Origin: Pirellulales bacterium
Lineage (GTDB): Bacteria; Planctomycetota; Planctomycetia; Pirellulales; UBA1268
Assembly: GCA_016776925.1 (NCBI GenBank)
Contig: JADHSL010000018.1
Coordinates: 1-37,680 of the forward strand
Length of the DNA stretch: 37,680 nucleotides
Reading direction: 5' to 3'
The notes beneath the pieces were generated by a model. It made no database searches and had not been told where the DNA came from. It saw only the letters and a list, made by a program, of their open reading frames with translations. How positions within the stretch are numbered: the first letter of the stretch is position 1; the number at the start of each line of letters is the position of its first letter. The position numbers and the translations under genes are program-made. Below, in pieces: positions 1 through 8,032 of the stretch.

Positions 1-118
1 CAAAGAGTTCAGCGCCGAGTTCTTGAATACTTGCCTCATCGAGAATTTTTTTGTCGTTGAAACTGACGATGGCGACATCGTTGTTTTGTGTGACGCCTAT
101 CCGTCGATACTGAGCCAT
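1..118 (-). CDS. STAS-domain protein (anti-sigma factor antagonist-like), 5' end only
   Basis: The first 39 codons are visible and the gene runs off the left edge. It starts at ATG 116-118 with a good Shine-Dalgarno GGAGAAG (complement of 125-131) seven bases upstream. The peptide begins MAQYRRIGVTQNNDVAIVSF and continues with NDKKILDEASIQELGAELF. This alternating beta-strand pattern (a strand, then a polar turn, then 'L-D-E-A-x-I-x-E-L') is that of the N-terminal strand and first helix of a STAS domain, the fold of SpoIIAA-type anti-anti-sigma factors that bind anti-sigma kinases. Such short stand-alone STAS proteins are common in Planctomycetota. The phosphorylatable serine would lie beyond the window, so the regulatory role is inference. 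Confidence 0.6.
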   Translation of the reverse strand, partial: MAQYRRIGVTQNNDVAIVSFNDKKILDEASIQELGAELF

Positions 119-741
119 GCCGTTCTTCTCCAAGTCGTTTAAAAGCGAACAACCTTAAATAAAAATGCTGAACCCTCCCGTAAGTCTAGCTCTGCATAAC
201 GAGTCCAGGGAAACATTTCGCTTTGGAATGAACCTGACGCGCAGTGAAGCCGTACAAACGGACGGGCCGTAATCCTAGCGATTTTCTGAGCTGATTACCA
301 ACGAAGGTGATGAAGATGATGAGGAATCAGGTGGACACAAACGGCTTGTTTTCACGTTTTCTTGCGGAGAGAAAGAAGAATCTAAAAAAGAGCTTTTGTT
401 CATCTGTGCCGCCAATATGGCAGTCTGCCAGGATATTGCCCCTGTGAGCCTTCGCCATGGAAGAAAGGATCGCACTTCATGAAAATACAGGTAGAAGCTG
501 AAAAAACTCCTAAATTTACTCTTCTCAAAGTCATGAAAAACTGCTCTTGACGAATTTTCTGACACTCATTTTCAAACTGGCGCGGGAGTTGCACTATGGA
601 GGGTCGTAAGGTGTTGTGAATGCCGCTGAGGCAGTCGCATCACCTTGGGAACATGGTATCCCTTGCCTAGAGCCTTGAGATATCGCTCCCACAGTATCGT
701 TTCGACTTTCCCTTTCAATCGGACTATAAAGGACCCCCAGA
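119..741. other. 623-base region without a supportable gene between the STAS gene and groES
   Basis: Both strands hold open frames of 60-110 codons (for example minus 275-565 and 400-594) but these have low-complexity serine runs, no convincing ribosome binding site and no recognisable domain. A 45-codon plus frame from ATG 310 is equally unconvincing. The region must carry the STAS promoter on the minus strand and the groESL promoter on the plus strand. I looked for the CIRCE operator of HrcA (TTAGCACTC, nine bases, GAGTGCTAA) and do not see it, so groESL control is probably not of the HrcA type, or the operator is degenerate. Confidence 0.5.
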
Positions 742-1065
742 ATGGCAGCCGCTGCGAGCAAGGCCGGGAAGGCCAAATCAACCCTTATCCCCCTTGGTGA
801 TCGCGTTGTTGTAGAGCGAGAAGAAAGCGAGCAGACAACATCTGGTGGCATTCTTCTGCCAGATTCAGCGAAAGATAAACCTGCACGAGGCGTTGTTGTC
901 AGCGTTGGTGAAGGCAAACTCGATGACAAGGGAAACCGTCATCCTTTGCAGGTAAAGCCGGGCGATCGCGTGGTCTTTACGAGCTATGCAGGCGAAGCTT
1001 TTCAGGTTGCTGAGCAAGAACTTCTGCTGATGCGAGAAGACGACATTCTTGCAGTCCTTGGTTAG
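742..1065 (+). CDS. groES: Co-chaperonin GroES (Hsp10)
   Basis: GroES forms the heptameric lid of the GroEL chamber in the cytoplasm and times substrate release with ATP hydrolysis. The 107-residue protein shows the family signature from about residue 16: 'IPLGDRVVVERE', the mobile loop 'SEQTTSGGILLPDSAKDKP' that docks on GroEL, then 'GVVVSVGEGK' and the C-terminal 'LLMREDDILAVLG'. It is about ten residues longer at the N-terminus than typical GroES (an Ala/Lys-rich extension 'AAAASKAGKAK'). The start is supported by AAAGGA at 728-733, eight bases before ATG. groEL follows 91 bases downstream on the same strand, so the two are almost certainly co-transcribed. Confidence 0.97.
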   Translation: MAAAASKAGKAKSTLIPLGDRVVVEREESEQTTSGGILLPDSAKDKPARGVVVSVGEGKLDDKGNRHPLQVKPGDRVVFTSYAGEAFQVAEQELLLMREDDILAVLG

Positions 1066-1079
1066 TTCAGCACAGCGCG

Positions 1080-1096
1080 CAGTCGATAAACGACTG
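1080..1096 (+). other. Perfect hairpin in the groES-groEL spacer
   Basis: CAGTCG (1080-1085), loop ATAAA, CGACTG (1091-1096) forms a six-bp perfect stem 14 bases after the groES stop codon. There is no T-run behind it, so it is not an intrinsic terminator. It could be an RNA processing or mRNA-stability element that tunes the GroES:GroEL ratio, which is inference only. Confidence 0.35.
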
Positions 1097-1132
1097 TTGA
1101 TTCACATTTCCAAACTTAAACCGTCCAAATAA

Positions 1133-2782
<1,650 letters not shown>

Positions 2783-2811
2783 TGCCGTCTGAGGCGTCTC
2801 AAAACACCTCT

Positions 2812-2866
2812 AGCAAGAATAAAGGGTTGGGTTGCTCTAGTAGGGCGGCCCGACCCTCTTGCTTTT
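2812..2866 (+). terminator. Rho-independent terminator after groEL
   Basis: A long two-part stem lies 29 bases after the groEL stop codon. AGCAAG (2812-2817) pairs with CTTGCT (2858-2863), and AGGGTTGGG (2823-2831) pairs with CCCGACCCT (2849-2857) with a single G-T wobble. The loop is about 17 bases, and the 3' side ends in TTTT (2863-2866). It separates the groESL unit from the following gene pair. Confidence 0.8.
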
Positions 2867-2924
2867 CAGCACGGCCTGCGTTGGCTAGGCTGAATCAATA
2901 TTCGTTTTTGAGGGAGTACGAAAT

Positions 2925-3236
2925 ATGCCACAGCAGAGTTGTCCACTTACCAGCCAGCAGGTTGTCGACATCTACTTCATGGAGCATCGGGCAAAGCTTC
3001 TTGATATTGCCGCCTTTCTCGATCGCCTTGAGCGAGCCGAGGGTCATGAGGGCCTTCAGGACGTACGGGTACGAGCCTTGAAAAAAGCGATTCCACTTTT
3101 GATTGATTCAAGTTGTGAAAACCATGCGAACCGCGCTGAGCGTATGCTTGAACTCTTGAGTGATCATACAACGGAACCAACTCCTGCTGCACACACGCAG
3201 TCAGCACTTGGAGCCGATCCAAATACGGACTACTGA
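2925..3236 (+). CDS. Small conserved-looking protein of unknown function, coupled to the TatD-like hydrolase
   Basis: The 103-residue protein has no signal peptide and no membrane segment. Residues 1-80 are predicted helical, with a hydrophobic-charged pattern ('VVDIYFMEHRAKLLDIAAFLDRLERAEG', then 'LKKAIPLLID' and 'NRAERMLELLSD'). The last 20 residues are a low-complexity Pro/Ala/Thr tail ending in DY. The start is supported by AGGGAG at 2911-2916, eight bases before ATG. It ends only nine bases before the TatD-like hydrolase gene, so the two are likely translated from one message. I do not recognise the family. The single long helical bundle suggests a small binding or adaptor protein, which is inference. 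Confidence 0.75.
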   Translation: MPQQSCPLTSQQVVDIYFMEHRAKLLDIAAFLDRLERAEGHEGLQDVRVRALKKAIPLLIDSSCENHANRAERMLELLSDHTTEPTPAAHTQSALGADPNTDY

Positions 3237-3245
3237 GAGTACATC

Positions 3246-4055
3246 ATGGCCTATATTGACCCACATATTCACATGGTCAGTCGAACCACAGATGACTATC
3301 GCCGCATGGCTCAGGCGGGCTGTGTCGCAATTACTGAGCCGGCATTCTGGGCAGGGTTTGATCGTTCCAGCCCGGCTGGTTTTTATGACTATTTTCGTCA
3401 ACTCACAGATGTAGAACCGAAACGCGCTGCTCAATACGGTATTGCCCACTACTGCTGGCTGTGTATTAACCCCAAAGAAGCTGAAGACCCCGCATTTGCA
3501 CGTGAGGTGATGAAGCTTATTCCAGAATTCTTGGATAAGCCTAATGTCTTGGGTATTGGTGAAATTGGTCTCAATAAAAACTCACGGAATGAACTGATCA
3601 TTCTTGAAGAACAAATTGAATTAGCAAAACAACACGAACGCCTGATTCTTGTTCACACACCACACCTTGAAGATAAACTCAAGGGAACACGAATGACGAT
3701 GGATGCACTCATCAATGCCGGAATTGATCCGGGACGTGTTCTTATAGACCATGTTGAAGAGCACACCGTTGCCGAAGTCCTTGATCGAGGATTCTGGGCA
3801 GGGATGACACTCTATCCGGACAGCAAGTGCACACCCCAGCGAGCAGTTGATATTATTGAATGTTACGGAAACGAACGTATCTGGATTAATTCAGCCGGTG
3901 ACTGGGGTCCCAGTGATCCACTTTCAGTACCGAAGTGTCATGTCGAGATGCGGCGACGAGGACATAACCAAAAGCTTGTGGAAAAAATCAGCTTAGAAAA
4001 CCCACTTGCATTCTTGGGTCAAAGCGGTCGTTTTATCCTTCCAGAACATTCTTGA
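3246..4055 (+). CDS. TatD-type metal-dependent hydrolase, EboB-like
   Basis: This 269-residue protein is an amidohydrolase-superfamily TIM barrel of the TatD type. It shows the full metal-ligand pattern: 'DPHIHM' (H7, H9), 'GEIGL' (E106), 'LVHTPH' (H137), 'IDHVEEH' (H169) and 'AGDWGPSD' (D219). The start '[15 protein letters not shown]' and '[12 protein letters not shown]' resemble, from memory, the EboB hydrolase of the ebo gene cluster, which is involved in transport or processing of secondary-metabolite precursors in cyanobacteria and other bacteria. No other ebo gene is recognisable here, so the substrate is unknown and a general phosphoesterase or nuclease role cannot be excluded. It follows the small helical protein by nine bases and converges on the acetyltransferase gene. 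Confidence 0.85.
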   Translation: MAYIDPHIHMVSRTTDDYRRMAQAGCVAITEPAFWAGFDRSSPAGFYDYFRQLTDVEPKRAAQYGIAHYCWLCINPKEAEDPAFAREVMKLIPEFLDKPNVLGIGEIGLNKNSRNELIILEEQIELAKQHERLILVHTPHLEDKLKGTRMTMDALINAGIDPGRVLIDHVEEHTVAEVLDRGFWAGMTLYPDSKCTPQRAVDIIECYGNERIWINSAGDWGPSDPLSVPKCHVEMRRRGHNQKLVEKISLENPLAFLGQSGRFILPEHS

Positions 4056-4058
4056 AGC

Positions 4059-4559
4059 TCACGCTACCCAGCGGCTGTGCCCATCTCGAGTGCTTTGTAA
4101 TCCGAGTGATCCATGAAGATGTGTATCTGTGGTGGGTGTCAGTTTATAGCCGAAGGAACGACACAGTGCGATCGCGTAGTGATTCTCCTTCGAGATGAGA
4201 GCACGCACAGAGCGGGCACCGCGAATGCGCGCCAGGTCATGGAGTTGACTGCACATAGTGTGCGCGAAACCACGGTTCCGAAATGAGGGATGCACTGCAA
4301 GAGAAAGTTGTGGTGACCCAAGCGTGTCTTCCCATGATGAAAGAAACCCATAGACAACTGCTTGGCCACGGGTAAAACCAAAGCGATGAAGATCCTTTTT
4401 TGATTGCGTACTTGTATAGAGCGCATGGGTAAGCTGAGAAGGATTCTGCTGGTTCAACAAATACGGCGGTAGCACGTGTTGATTGCCAGCTGTGAAAAGT
4501 GCTGTGAACAGGTTTTCAATTGCCGACTGATCAGGTTGTTCCGGACCGCGGATGATCAT
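4059..4559 (-). CDS. GNAT-family N-acetyltransferase
   Basis: The 166-residue protein has the GNAT core: a beta-strand 'QLSLAVHPSFRNRGFAHTM' with the acetyl-CoA pyrophosphate-binding R-x-x-G-x-A motif at R94-A99, a following helix 'LHDLARIRGARSVRALIS', and the motif-B 'NHYAIALCRSFGYKL' that closes the CoA site. The acceptor is not predictable; candidates are amines, aminoacyl groups or protein N-termini. It is convergent with the hydrolase gene (three bases between stops). The ATG at 4557-4559 lacks a clear ribosome binding site, and the same frame stays open for about 53 codons upstream, to a TGA near 4719, without any ATG, GTG or TTG. The start is therefore uncertain. Confidence 0.85.
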   Translation of the reverse strand: MIIRGPEQPDQSAIENLFTALFTAGNQHVLPPYLLNQQNPSQLTHALYTSTQSKKDLHRFGFTRGQAVVYGFLSSWEDTLGSPQLSLAVHPSFRNRGFAHTMCSQLHDLARIRGARSVRALISKENHYAIALCRSFGYKLTPTTDTHLHGSLGLQSTRDGHSRWVA

Positions 4560-4687
4560 GCGGATCGTGTATTTCTCAGGGGTGTTGAGCTGTGAGCCTT
4601 CACGAGCACGTGAATGAGCCGCTTCTTCAATAGAAATACCGAACCCGACATCGAAAGAAAAGCCCGGTATCTGCTGGTAAGAAGCAC

Positions 4688-4864
4688 CTATTTTACTTCG
4701 CGGTACGAATGAAGTTCTTCAAGAGGTACAAATCCGTCGCTCCCAGGAGGGCTTTGTGAAGGTGGCTGACACGGCGGTGCAGTCATTCGTCTCCAGAGAT
4801 GTCTCCCCAGCCATATGCTGGCAGTTCCAACAACAAAAAAAACGAGGATGTCCTGTATCACCAC
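4688..4864 (-). CDS. Small FeoB-associated single-helix membrane protein
   Basis: A 58-codon frame starts with GTG directly after the feoB stop codon (TGA then GTG) and ends at TAG 4688-4690. The product begins with a hydrophobic segment, 'VVIQDILVFFVVGTASIWLG', followed by a basic patch 'RHLWRRM' and a Pro/Ser-rich tail with one cysteine. This is the architecture of FeoB-associated small bitopic proteins, which follow feoB in many bacteria and usually carry a cysteine-rich tail; here only one cysteine remains. The neighbouring minus frame starting inside feoB lacks the hydrophobic segment and is judged spurious. A role in Feo complex assembly or regulation is inference from position and topology. 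Confidence 0.65.
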   Translation of the reverse strand: MVIQDILVFFVVGTASIWLGRHLWRRMTAPPCQPPSQSPPGSDGFVPLEELHSYREVK

Positions 4865-6874
4865 TCACCATCCTAGCGCGGTACCGATTTGGAAAACGAA
4901 GAATGCACCGATCCAGGCAAGTGCAGTCATGTAGGCAAATGACACGAGGGGCCAAAACCAACTAGCCGTTTCTTTCCCAATAATAACCAACGTGCTTGCG
5001 CACTGAGCACATAGTGCAAAGAAAACCATAATCGAAAGTGCTACGGGTAAGGTAAATACTTTGCGATCAGTGCCGTCCCACGTGGCTGCACGCAATTGGC
5101 GGATAAGCATGCCGGCACCGTCCTCTTCTCCAGGGTCAACATCACCAAGGTTGTATATGACACCAAGGACTCCTAGAACCACTTCACGAGCTGGGAAACT
5201 TGCCACTGCTGCACATCCAATCCGCCAATCCCAGCCTAGCGGTTTCACAACAGGCTCTATCAGACGACCAGCCTGACCAAGAAAGCTCTGTCGCAAGGCC
5301 TCCCCCTGCTGCTCTGCAGATTCTGGATTCACACCAGCTTCAAGAACTGGTCGTGGAAAACTCCCAAGTGCCCACACGACAATACTTACGGCCAGTATGA
5401 GTGTCCCTGCATTTTTTAAGAAAGATACTGCAGCTTCACGAACGCGTTCAACAACAACAGCGACTTGTGGCCACCGCCAGCTTGGAAGTTCCAATACAAA
5501 GGGCTGTGGTGGCCCGCGAAAGATCGTACGAGAAAGGATAAAGGCGACCATTGCAGCAACAAGAATACCGACGAGATACATGGAGGCCAAGACAACAGCT
5601 GGCAAACGAATCCAGGAATTTCCAACTGCAACATTCGGGACGAATGCACTGCATAAAAGCAAATAGACCGGGAGTCGTGCAGAACAGCTCATCAGAGGAG
5701 CAACGAGAATGGTCAGTAATCTGTCACGACGGTTCTCGATCGTACGGGCAGCCATGATGCCAGGAATTGCACACGCAAAACTTGAAAGAAGTGGGATAAA
5801 CGATTTTCCGGAAAGACCAACACCAACCAGAAGCCTGTCCATAAGAAAAGCTGCCCGGGCCAGATACCCACAACCCTCGAGTACTGCCACAAAGAGAAAA
5901 AGGATAGCTATCTGTGGCAGAAATATGATGACTCCCCCAACCCCTGCAATGACGCCATCAATAACAAGCGATTGAAGGATTCCATCTGGCATGATTGATT
6001 CTGCCAAGCCTGCAGCAAATTCAACACCTCCTGAAATGAGGTCCATCAATGGAGATGCCAACCAAAAGATAGAACTGAAGATCGAAAGCATGGTCAGTGC
6101 AAAGACAACAGTTCCAAATACTCGATGAGTTAACACCGAATCAATGTGATCTCCAAGTGATCGGCTTTGTTGAACAGAATAGGAAAGAACATCTTTTGTG
6201 ATCTCATCGATCCAACCATAACGGGCAATTGCTTCAGCTGAAGCAACAGGACGATCAGAGTCTGAACATGTGGCCAGGCGAGACGTCAGTGATTCAGGAA
6301 TCGTTTGCCCTGACCAATCAGAGGATTCGATAAGTGTTTCAGCAAGGTGGTCAATACCTTCTCGACGAGGTGCCACAAGACGAAGGACAGGACAACCAAG
6401 AAACTCCGAAAGTTTTTCTCGATTGATATGTATACCTTTGGATTCTGCAACATCGCAGAGCGTCAGTGCAACAAGAACGGGTTTCCCAATGGCAAGTGCT
6501 TGGCTTACAAGATAGAGATTACGGCTCAGGTTTGTTGCATCAACAACTACAACAATACAATCAGGTTGTTCTATGCCAGTCAAATTGCCATGAAGGACAT
6601 CAACAGCAACCTGTTCGTCTGGGCTTTTTGCATTCAAACTGTAGGCACCAGGTAGATCGATCAGCTTAATGGTATGAGCACGATGATGAAATTGCCCCAA
6701 TTTTTCTTCAACGGTCACTCCCGGGTAGTTTGCAATTCGGGTTGGGATGCCGGCTAGTGCTGAAAAGAGAGTGCTTTTTCCAGTATTTGGATTACCAAGC
6801 AAAGCGACAGTCAGTTTCATATCGGTATCTGCTACTAATTGCTCTGTGGTATCTTGAGTCTTGATGAAAGACAT
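4865..6874 (-). CDS. feoB: Ferrous iron transport protein B, GTPase-permease
   Basis: FeoB imports Fe(II) across the inner membrane. The 669-residue product has an N-terminal G domain: G1 'GNPNTGKST' near residues 27-35, a G2 Thr in 'GVTVE', and G3 'DLPG' near 73-76. About ten membrane segments with two Gate repeats follow ('YLARAAFLMDRLLVGVGLSG', 'SFACAIPGIMAART', 'SCSARLPVYLLL', 'ASFPAREVVLGVLG'). The G4 motif, normally N-x-x-D, reads 'TLCD', and the G5 position reads 'VAP' instead of 'SA-', so nucleotide specificity may be altered. GTG 6875-6877 and ATG 6872-6874 are adjacent alternative starts, and ATG 6820 is also possible. It lies 35 bases after feoA in one operon. Confidence 0.95.
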   Translation of the reverse strand: MSFIKTQDTTEQLVADTDMKLTVALLGNPNTGKSTLFSALAGIPTRIANYPGVTVEEKLGQFHHRAHTIKLIDLPGAYSLNAKSPDEQVAVDVLHGNLTGIEQPDCIVVVVDATNLSRNLYLVSQALAIGKPVLVALTLCDVAESKGIHINREKLSEFLGCPVLRLVAPRREGIDHLAETLIESSDWSGQTIPESLTSRLATCSDSDRPVASAEAIARYGWIDEITKDVLSYSVQQSRSLGDHIDSVLTHRVFGTVVFALTMLSIFSSIFWLASPLMDLISGGVEFAAGLAESIMPDGILQSLVIDGVIAGVGGVIIFLPQIAILFLFVAVLEGCGYLARAAFLMDRLLVGVGLSGKSFIPLLSSFACAIPGIMAARTIENRRDRLLTILVAPLMSCSARLPVYLLLCSAFVPNVAVGNSWIRLPAVVLASMYLVGILVAAMVAFILSRTIFRGPPQPFVLELPSWRWPQVAVVVERVREAAVSFLKNAGTLILAVSIVVWALGSFPRPVLEAGVNPESAEQQGEALRQSFLGQAGRLIEPVVKPLGWDWRIGCAAVASFPAREVVLGVLGVIYNLGDVDPGEEDGAGMLIRQLRAATWDGTDRKVFTLPVALSIMVFFALCAQCASTLVIIGKETASWFWPLVSFAYMTALAWIGAFFVFQIGTALGW

Positions 6875-6909
6875 CACCGGTTCAAACGTTTTGCAAGAAG
6901 AAAAATTTT

Positions 6910-7134
6910 TCAGTTGGCTACGACCACACGTGCAGCCTCATTCCGACGAATCGATAAGCGATAGCCACGAAGTTCTAGTTCCACCGGATCACCCAATGGA
7001 GCGGTGCTCACAACAGTTACTTCAACACCTGGCGTGAGACCCATTTCAAGCAGCCGTAACGAGGTATTATCCTCACCAGAGATGTCTACAACGTGGGTCG
7101 TCGATCCTATGTTTAGAGTTGCGAGTGAACGCAT
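6910..7134 (-). CDS. feoA: Ferrous iron transport protein A
   Basis: FeoA is a small cytoplasmic SH3-like protein needed for FeoB activity. The product has 74 residues from ATG 7134 and shows 'LNIGSTTHVVDISGED', 'LRLLEMGLTPGVEVTVV' and 'GDPVELELRGYRLSIRRNEA', the FeoA domain from end to end. A GTG at 7185 would add 17 residues that do not belong to the domain. ATG 7134 has AGGA (complement of 7143-7146) eight bases upstream and is preferred. It is the first gene of feoA-feoB-small protein, and a perfect inverted repeat lies about 73 bases upstream. Confidence 0.93.
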   Translation of the reverse strand: MRSLATLNIGSTTHVVDISGEDNTSLRLLEMGLTPGVEVTVVSTAPLGDPVELELRGYRLSIRRNEAARVVVAN

Positions 7135-7206
7135 AAAAGGGTTCCTGTGCAGGGCATCTGAGAAATCACACCCACTGATCGACACAATCGAAGCAGACTC
7201 TTGAGG

Positions 7207-7233
7207 CTTTATTGAGATGCAGTCTCAATAAAG
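7207..7233. promoter_or_regulatory. Perfect inverted repeat in the feoA/bioD divergent region, candidate Fur-type operator
   Basis: CTTTATTGAGA (7207-7217) and TCTCAATAAAG (7223-7233) are perfect reverse complements around a five-base spacer TGCAG. The core TTGAGA-N5-TCTCAA has the same geometry as Fur boxes of the TTGAGA-ATNAT-TCTCAA kind. Position just upstream of the iron uptake operon makes an iron-responsive operator the simplest reading. It lies about 78 bases before the bioD start, so it could also affect bioD. The regulator itself is not in the window. Confidence 0.6.
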
Positions 7234-7310
7234 CGTATCCTAGAAAGGGTTTCCCTCTCAGGCAAGCGACCGTATTGATTCGCGGTCTTCAGGGCAGAAG
7301 ATAAGAAGTT

Positions 7311-8018
7311 ATGACAAAAGGTCTTTTTATCACTGGCACTGACACAGATGTTGGGAAGACAGCAGTTGCTGTCGCGATCTTACAACAGTGTGTTTTGCAG
7401 AGGATTGATTGCCGAGCGTATAAGCCTGTGGCAAGTGGTGTTCAGTCTGGTCCATCAGACATTGATCGCCTGTGGAGTGCCTCTGGAAATGCCGGCACCC
7501 GCGATGATGTCTGCCCGCAATCGTTTCAACTTCCTGTTGCACCGCAACAGGCTGCTGCCGCCGAGGGAAGCCAGGTTGATGACGCCCTTCTCCGTCAGGG
7601 TCTGTATCCTCATATGCGTGCAGACTTGGTTTTGATTGAGGGAGCGGGTGGGTTATTTTCACCGCTGAGCCACCACACACTGAATGCAGATCTGGCTCGA
7701 GATTTTCAAATACCTGTAGTTATCGTAGACAGCAGTCGTCTCGGGTCTATTGGTCGAACACTGACTGCAGTGACAGCAGCGGAGTCAGTGGGTCTGACCG
7801 TTTCAGCAGTTGTTCTTTCTCAGTCAGAAACTGGCCACCATGGAGGGAACCAAAAGCCAGATAGCCCTGAGGTCATCGCGCGTCAGTCGCAAGGGGAATT
7901 GCAAAGAAGACTTCCTCATATTGTTGTTTGTGGTCTCGGCTACGAGGCCTCAACAATTGAACCCTTCGTGGATTGGCAATCGATTGCGGCGCCGTTCCAA
8001 ATGCTTTCAAAGCGATAG
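7311..8018 (+). CDS. bioD: ATP-dependent dethiobiotin synthetase BioD
   Basis: BioD closes the ureido ring of dethiobiotin from 7,8-diaminononanoate, CO2 and ATP, the penultimate step of biotin synthesis, in the cytoplasm. The 235-residue protein has the P-loop 'GTDTDVGKT' (residues 9-17), the substrate lysine in 'YKPVASG' (K38), 'PVAPQQAA' and the 'LIEGAGGLFSP' motif (E110). A Rossmann-like strand 'IPVVIVDSSRLGSIGRTL' follows. Length is normal for the family. No other biotin gene is in the window, so the pathway is scattered. It is divergent from feoA and converges on the GH57 gene 14 bases downstream. Confidence 0.93.
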   Translation: MTKGLFITGTDTDVGKTAVAVAILQQCVLQRIDCRAYKPVASGVQSGPSDIDRLWSASGNAGTRDDVCPQSFQLPVAPQQAAAAEGSQVDDALLRQGLYPHMRADLVLIEGAGGLFSPLSHHTLNADLARDFQIPVVIVDSSRLGSIGRTLTAVTAAESVGLTVSAVVLSQSETGHHGGNQKPDSPEVIARQSQGELQRRLPHIVVCGLGYEASTIEPFVDWQSIAAPFQMLSKR

Positions 8019-8032
8019 CCCGAGAAGGTTCG

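Noticed and set aside
275-594. Two overlapping minus-strand frames in the region before groES
   Set aside because: No ribosome site, poly-serine stretch, and the two frames overlap each other; kept as non-coding.
500-741. CIRCE-type HrcA operator upstream of groES
   Set aside because: A partial TGACACTC occurs near 560 but the matching GAGTGCTAA arm at nine bases is missing.
594-929. Minus-strand open frame of 111 codons across the groES start
   Set aside because: Overlaps the N-terminal part of groES and its ribosome site; low-complexity Ser/Thr sequence with no family resemblance.
4719-4961. Minus-strand frame of 80 codons across the feoB end
   Set aside because: The alternative frame from GTG 4864 has the membrane helix expected after feoB; this one does not and overlaps the feoB C-terminus.
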